This document shows, in pieces, positions 59,647 through 64,000 of a DNA stretch of 64,000 bases (the stretch's first letter is position 1; each line of letters opens with the position of its first letter). The position numbers and the translations under genes were made by a program. Source of the stretch: Halicephalobus mephisto (taxonomy: Eukaryota > Nematoda > Chromadorea > Rhabditida > Panagrolaimidae); NCBI GenBank assembly GCA_009193035.1, contig SWDT01000058.1, forward strand, positions 124,001 through 188,000. Reading direction: 5' to 3'. The notes under the pieces were generated by a model that saw nothing but the letters and a program-made list of their open reading frames with translations, was not told the DNA's origin and made no database searches.

Positions 59647-61031
59647 ATGAACAAAATAATTCTCCTTTTTCTGTTGGGGGTTGTTGTCTTCGTGAGTGGT
59701 GATCCAGAAGGACCCATCACTCAGGACTTTCAGAATTGGCTAACACAGTAAGTTTAAACCTTCTTAAAAATCCTCAATAATTCTTCCAGGAACGGCTATG
59801 GAAACTTGGATTTCGTCAGAGCCGATCTAGGGACGTCAGGAAGTTACGGAGGAAAAACATCTGCCAGTGACCCGATTTCGAAACAGCCGGTCATCTTCAT
59901 CCATGGTAATTCCGACGCTGCTCTGAGTTACGGATTTACAGCCACCGGATGGACCAACAGCATCAGCTACTTCTTATCCAAAGGGTACACCAGTGCGGAA
60001 CTCTACGCCACTACCTGGGGAGACGCCAATGCCGCAAATGCAGCGACGAGAACCCACGATTGTGTCATTCTGCCGAGAATAAGGAAGTTCGTCGAAGCTG
60101 TCCTTGCTTACACCGGAGCTTCCAAAGTCGACATCATCACTCACTCCATGGGGGTCACAATCGGAAGAAAAATCATCAAAGGCGGAAGTCTCAAAACCAA
60201 CACTGGCGAGACTTGTGATCTCGGAAGTCCTCTAAGCAGTAATGTCGACACTTTCGTCGGATTATCTGGAGGAAATTACGGTCTCTGTAACTGCGAAGGC
60301 GGAGATGCCTTCATTAGCGCTACATGTAATCAACAAGTAAGTAAATCACACAATTTCTTTAACGTTATGTATTCGGGATCTAGAAAACCGTTGTTATTCT
60401 TTCATAAACAACACAAAAAAATATATCAATGATAAAACACAATCACAATTGTCGATTTTCGGAAATTAAAAGTCCGAATTTGAGTCAAATTAATCCAAAA
60501 ACCCAAAATTTCGAAAACTCGACAGTTCTGAACACAACCAACATGTAGTTTTTTTCAGTTACAGTAGGACAACCGATTGATGTGCAGGGATTTTCGTTCT
60601 AGGACCGTTCTTTTTGAATTAGTTGCATTTTTAATAGGGTGAATTTTCTCACATAACTTTTTCAGAATGGATTCTGGCCGGGAGATTCTTGCGGATTCAA
60701 TACCCTTGACTGTGGTCTTAGTCCCTTGCCCTTCCCCTGCAGTGGGGTCGTTTATTCCACCTTCTTGACTGACCTCAACAGCGACACAACCAAGGAAGGC
60801 AGCTATGTCTACTCCGCCTGGTCGTTGTGTAAGTTTAACTTTAATTTATTTAAATAAAAAACCATTCCAGCGGATGACGTCGTTTTGTATGAAGACCAAG
60901 TATGGGGAAGACCCACTAGTCTCATCCCAACCAGTGACGACAAGAAAGTCTACAACACTTACACACACATGGAAACTAAAGACCTCACCGCTGACGAACA
61001 GTACGACATGGTCGTTAGTCACATCGTCTAA
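59647..61031 (+). CDS. lips: Secreted class 2 lipase (lips type)
   Basis: Alpha/beta-hydrolase lipase of the class 2 family, expanded in nematodes as the lips genes. It should hydrolyse lipid esters outside the cell. Exons 59647-59747, 59790-60336, 60666-60828 and 60871-61031 give 323 residues. The signal peptide is KIILLFLLGVVVFVSG, cleaved before DPEGP. The oxyanion strand is PVIFIHGNSD (67-76). The nucleophile is Ser153 in ITHSMGV, a GxSxG variant with His at the first position, as in this family. The Cys-rich parts CDLGS, CNCEGG and CGFNTLDCG suggest disulphides. The candidate acid is Asp of NVDTFVGLSG and the candidate base His of YTHMET. Confidence 0.93.
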
Positions 61032-61146
61032 AACCATGTAGAGAAAACGAACCTCACAAGAAATTTTTATATATTTGGCTCTGTACTGATTGAATAATTA
61101 AATTTAATTTTTATAAAGGCTCATCATTAAGTCCAGATACCTGTAG

Positions 61147-62145
61147 TTAAAAACAGAACTTGAAAGAGTTAATCCTTCTATCTTCAAATTCCACTTCTGC
61201 GACTTGGATAGTTCCCTCTTTCGTCTGGTGAATCCCAGTTCCGTAAGTTAATTTAGAATCAGGAACATGAGCAAGGACTTGGAATTCCTTGTTGATGACG
61301 GCAATTCCCCCTTGCATACAGGCGACTGAGCAGATACCGTGAGAGGATTCGAGGGAGTAGTCAACATGCCAGACTCCTCCGAGAAGCTAAGATCAGATAG
61401 CATCAGAATCGACTATTAGAATAATACTCACCTCAACTGCTTTCTCAATTTCAATTTTCCCATTCCGGACATTGAATAATCGGTAATTCTGGCCATAGTC
61501 TCCAAGAGCAAAGGTCGTCAGGTCTCTTCTTGATATAAAAACAGTTCCGGAATCGTCTACATTCTTCCAAGATAGAGTCGGTTTCTCGTCAGTCACCCGG
61601 ATATCCCATAAATTGACTAGCCCATCGTCTCCAGCAGTCACGAGGAGATTCTTCTCAAGGAAGTCACAGGACCAAGCAGGACATTCCAGATCCCCGGCCT
61701 TCTTCAACCGATGGGCCCTTGTCCGCCACAATTCCTCTTCTCGTTCTCTGTCCAGCACGTACACTCTTCCAGAATCTGAGGTAAAGGCAATTCTGTCTTC
61801 GAATATCCGTCCGTCGGTGAAGTAGGGTTCTTCAGGGTGGGAGTACTTCCTGGATTCAAGTGAATCACAGTCGATGAAGAAACATTTCCCATCTGTAGTC
61901 ACGGCATAAAATAAATTGTTCTCTGGAGAATGGTGGACACGGAAAACTCCGCCTGTGGCTTCTATCCTCGAAACTAGAGTCAGAGTAGAGGAATTAATCA
62001 CGACGATCTCTCCTATATAAGCTCCAGAGGAATCCTGTTCGTAGCAGGCCACGGCATAGAGACTCTCTCCAGAACTCTGAGGAAAACAGCAGAGGGAACA
62101 CGGCTTCAAGTTGAGAGCTGAAGATCGGGTCTTCTGAAGACTCAT
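61147..62145 (-). CDS. DPH7: DPH7 (WDR85)-like diphthine methylesterase
   Basis: WD40 protein of the DPH7/WDR85 family, which removes a methyl ester from the diphthine intermediate on elongation factor 2 before the final amidation to diphthamide. Exons 62145-61432 and 61386-61147 give 317 residues, shorter than the human protein because a C-terminal insert is absent. Propeller hallmarks are LLVTAGDDGLVNLWDIRV, TTFALGDYGQNYRLFNVRN, then GGVWHVDYSLESSHGICSVA, CMQGGIAVIN and VPDSKLTYGTGIH, which match the DPH7 blades (GGVWR, AACMHSG, LPDSLVYGADW). Its stop is 116 bases from the convergent lipase stop. Confidence 0.86.
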
Positions 62146-62941
62146 CTGAGGAAGTCCATATATAAAGAAATCGGAAAATCAACTCAGTCCTCTTGGTTAC
62201 GTCGATTATCAACCAGGAACAAAAAGCCAAACGTGATTCTTCTCAAAAATTCAATTTTCAATTGACACAAATCTTCGAAAAATTGATTTTTTCATATTTT
62301 ATGATTTTAAAATCCATAAAAGTAATCGATTATATAGTTTTCTGAATACTATTAATGAAAAGTTCTTTTTGTAAAAGTTCATTAAAAGTATTGTTTTTGT
62401 GCTCTTGACTGCAGATCTTTAAAAAATTTCATAATTTTACAATTTTCTCAATGACGAAATCAAAAACACACTTAATCAACAATGTTAAAAACTAAGGAAA
62501 TCATATTTTAAATAATCATAATTCCATTTAAAATTCTTTTTCATCAAAAACAAAGATTTCATAACTTTGATTTTTAACTAGTTTTTTACGTTTTAAAAAC
62601 AACCACGATATAAAATAAAAATATTATGATGAAAAGAAAAATTATAGTTGGAATCACCTGGACAAAGAGCAATTTACTTGAGATAATATCACTTATCAGT
62701 GTTTTTATGCTGCTAGATGTCATAACAGCTTTCTTCTAGATAACTGCTCGCCAAATCACGTACCTATAAAACTTCAAAAAAAATTCTAAAAATTAAAAAC
62801 CTAAAACTGACAAAACTACTCATCTAATTAGACCAAATTTTTACATTAGTTCATTTCCTCAAAGTCCATATTCTAAAAGTCGCAAGTTACAATTCAAAAA
62901 ATACAATGTTAGAACTAATACAGTTAGCGAAAGTAATTCAT
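62146..62941. other. Intergenic region, no gene seen
   Basis: AT-rich. It includes the DPH7 promoter on the left and the 3' flank of the Tudor gene on the right. Confidence 0.45.
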
Positions 62942-64000
62942 CTACGGGGCACTTGCAACAGAAAAGTCGCTGTCGTCATGGTTTCTTTGCTCGAGAATAG
63001 TCAGATATTCTCGGTAGCGTGGATCTGGTTCATCAATGTATCCGTCCAGTCCGTTGTAAACACGTCGTGGTAGGTCTTCAAAAGTCTGCCAGTCACTTTC
63101 ATCATGGATTTTGACTTTCATGGTACCGGAAGTCGGCAGAATTCTAGACACAGAACCAGGTGGAAGAATTTCGTCAATCAAATTAGAGTACAGTATACCA
63201 CCAAGTTCGTTCCTAGCAGGTTCAGGGGCATCAACCAGACTTACAGTGTAATATTGACTAGGGATGTTCAACAAGACTTCTGGCATCACGTACAAATCCG
63301 CAATGGTCCCGTCATCTTTCAGCGGAGATTTGTTGTAAACCAGTTCTCTGCAGGGATAATCGACACATTTGACCTTCCATCCAGCTTCAGGAACGCATGC
63401 AGTAATTTTACCTCGATAATATTGCTGAAAAAACAATTTTAGAATTTTTAAATTACAGATAATTAACCTCAGTTTTCTCATCATAGACAATCACTGGCAG
63501 ACCAACGACTGCTGCTTCTGGCTTGAGAACTAATGGCTCCAGAAACTCTTTGTCCTTCAGGAGCTTGTTCAAACGATTCTGAATGAAGATAACACGGACA
63601 GACATGAACAGATCCCTGACAACAACGGCTTCTGCCTTGGATGCATCAACGATCGTGACGAGTTTCCAATTGAATGTCGTAAAAGCAGACGGTTTAATCA
63701 TCTTGGTCATGATTGGACGTTCGAGATGAGGCTGGGCCATGAACACACGAATCGCTAATGAAGCTTCATCATCTAGATCCCGATAGATAATGGATTCATT
63801 GATGGAATCAGTTGCAGTCTTGCCGACTAAAAAATTAGTTTTAAGAAATTATGATTTAACTTACTAGGATTGAAAACAGCCAAACAAGGTTCGTATGCAG
63901 AAAGAATAAAAACATCCACATCGCTACCTTGACGGCATTCATCGAGCGCAGGAAACAGCTTCTGTCCGAGCCAGTCGGGCAAGCGGCAAGTGACACAAAA
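62942..64000 (-). CDS. Tudor-domain protein, 5' part outside the window
   Basis: The last three exons of a minus-strand gene, 64000-63865 (open at the edge), 63826-63468 and 63424-62942, join in phase and give about 325 residues. A Tudor-like fold is suggested by PVIVYDEKTEQYYRGKITAC followed by GWKVKCVDYPCRELVYNK. These match the usual aromatic, RA-V and V-FVDYG positions, though the Gly of DYG is Pro here. A second, more diverged module may lie upstream (DWLGQKLFPALDECRQGSDV, VFILSAYEPCLAVF). The C-terminus is acidic (DGYIDEPDPRYREYL). Tudor proteins bind methylarginine partners, often in germ granules or on mitochondria. The exact orthologue is unknown. Confidence 0.68.

Noticed and set aside
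1..64000. tRNA, rRNA, SL RNA or CRISPR arrays
   Set aside because: Scanned by eye for B-box-like GGTTCGAATCC, the SL1 leader sequence and regularly spaced repeats; nothing acceptable found. A covariance search would be decisive.

Overview
The window is eukaryotic nuclear DNA from a nematode, most likely a rhabditid. The species cannot be fixed from sequence alone. Introns are mostly 41-60 bp with TTTTCAG-like acceptors, and intergenic DNA is AT-rich. The gene set includes a vitellogenin whose promoter carries VPE1 and VPE2 elements, an invertebrate-type lysozyme, a class 2 lipase of the lips type, a nuclear receptor with a worm-type P-box, and probable spliced-leader acceptors directly upstream of several start codons. 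All gene models were assembled by hand from reading frames, splice sites and intron phase.

Layout. 1-3.9 kb: a receptor tyrosine kinase, cut at its 5' end, convergent with HEATR5B (4.0-10.6 kb, minus). 11.4-13.1 kb: a small unknown gene, then two divergent 83-aa secreted Tyr-rich peptides that share a C-terminus. 14.6-16.4 kb: skp-1/SNW1. 16.5-18.7 kb: a KLHDC3-like kelch protein (minus). 18.9-20.7 kb: two weakly supported coding loci. 21.1-22.3 kb: a small membrane protein packed against ALKBH1. 22.8-25.1 kb: an F-box/WD40 protein. 26.0-27.3 kb: a nuclear hormone receptor. 28.3-32.7 kb: a small membrane protein, an inverted repeat and weak ORFs. 32.7-34.2 kb: rbm-22 (minus). 35.5-37.4 kb: a fatty acid amide hydrolase (minus). 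37.7-39.0 kb: a decayed mariner element with TIRs and TA duplication. 39.7-40.3 kb: lysozyme. 42.8-48.0 kb: vitellogenin (minus). 49.2-49.7 kb: an unresolved coding locus. 51.8-56.2 kb: a tandem pair of MFSD8/CLN7-like transporters. 57.1-58.2 kb: a TRM9-like methyltransferase. 58.3-61.0 kb: two tiny genes and a lipase. 61.1-62.1 kb: DPH7 (minus). 62.9 kb to the right edge: a Tudor-domain gene (minus), cut at its 5' end.

There is no operon-like pathway here. Themes recur only loosely. Two spliceosome-associated factors (SNW1, RBM22) are present. Three translation-related modifiers are present (ALKBH1, TRM9-like, DPH7). Several genes look secreted or gut-expressed (vitellogenin, lysozyme, lipase, Tyr-rich peptides), three of them with TATA plus GATA promoter elements. 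The most novel-looking items are the divergent Tyr-rich peptide pair, the ALKBH1 overlap, the mosaic MFSD8 duplicates and two probable GC-AG introns.
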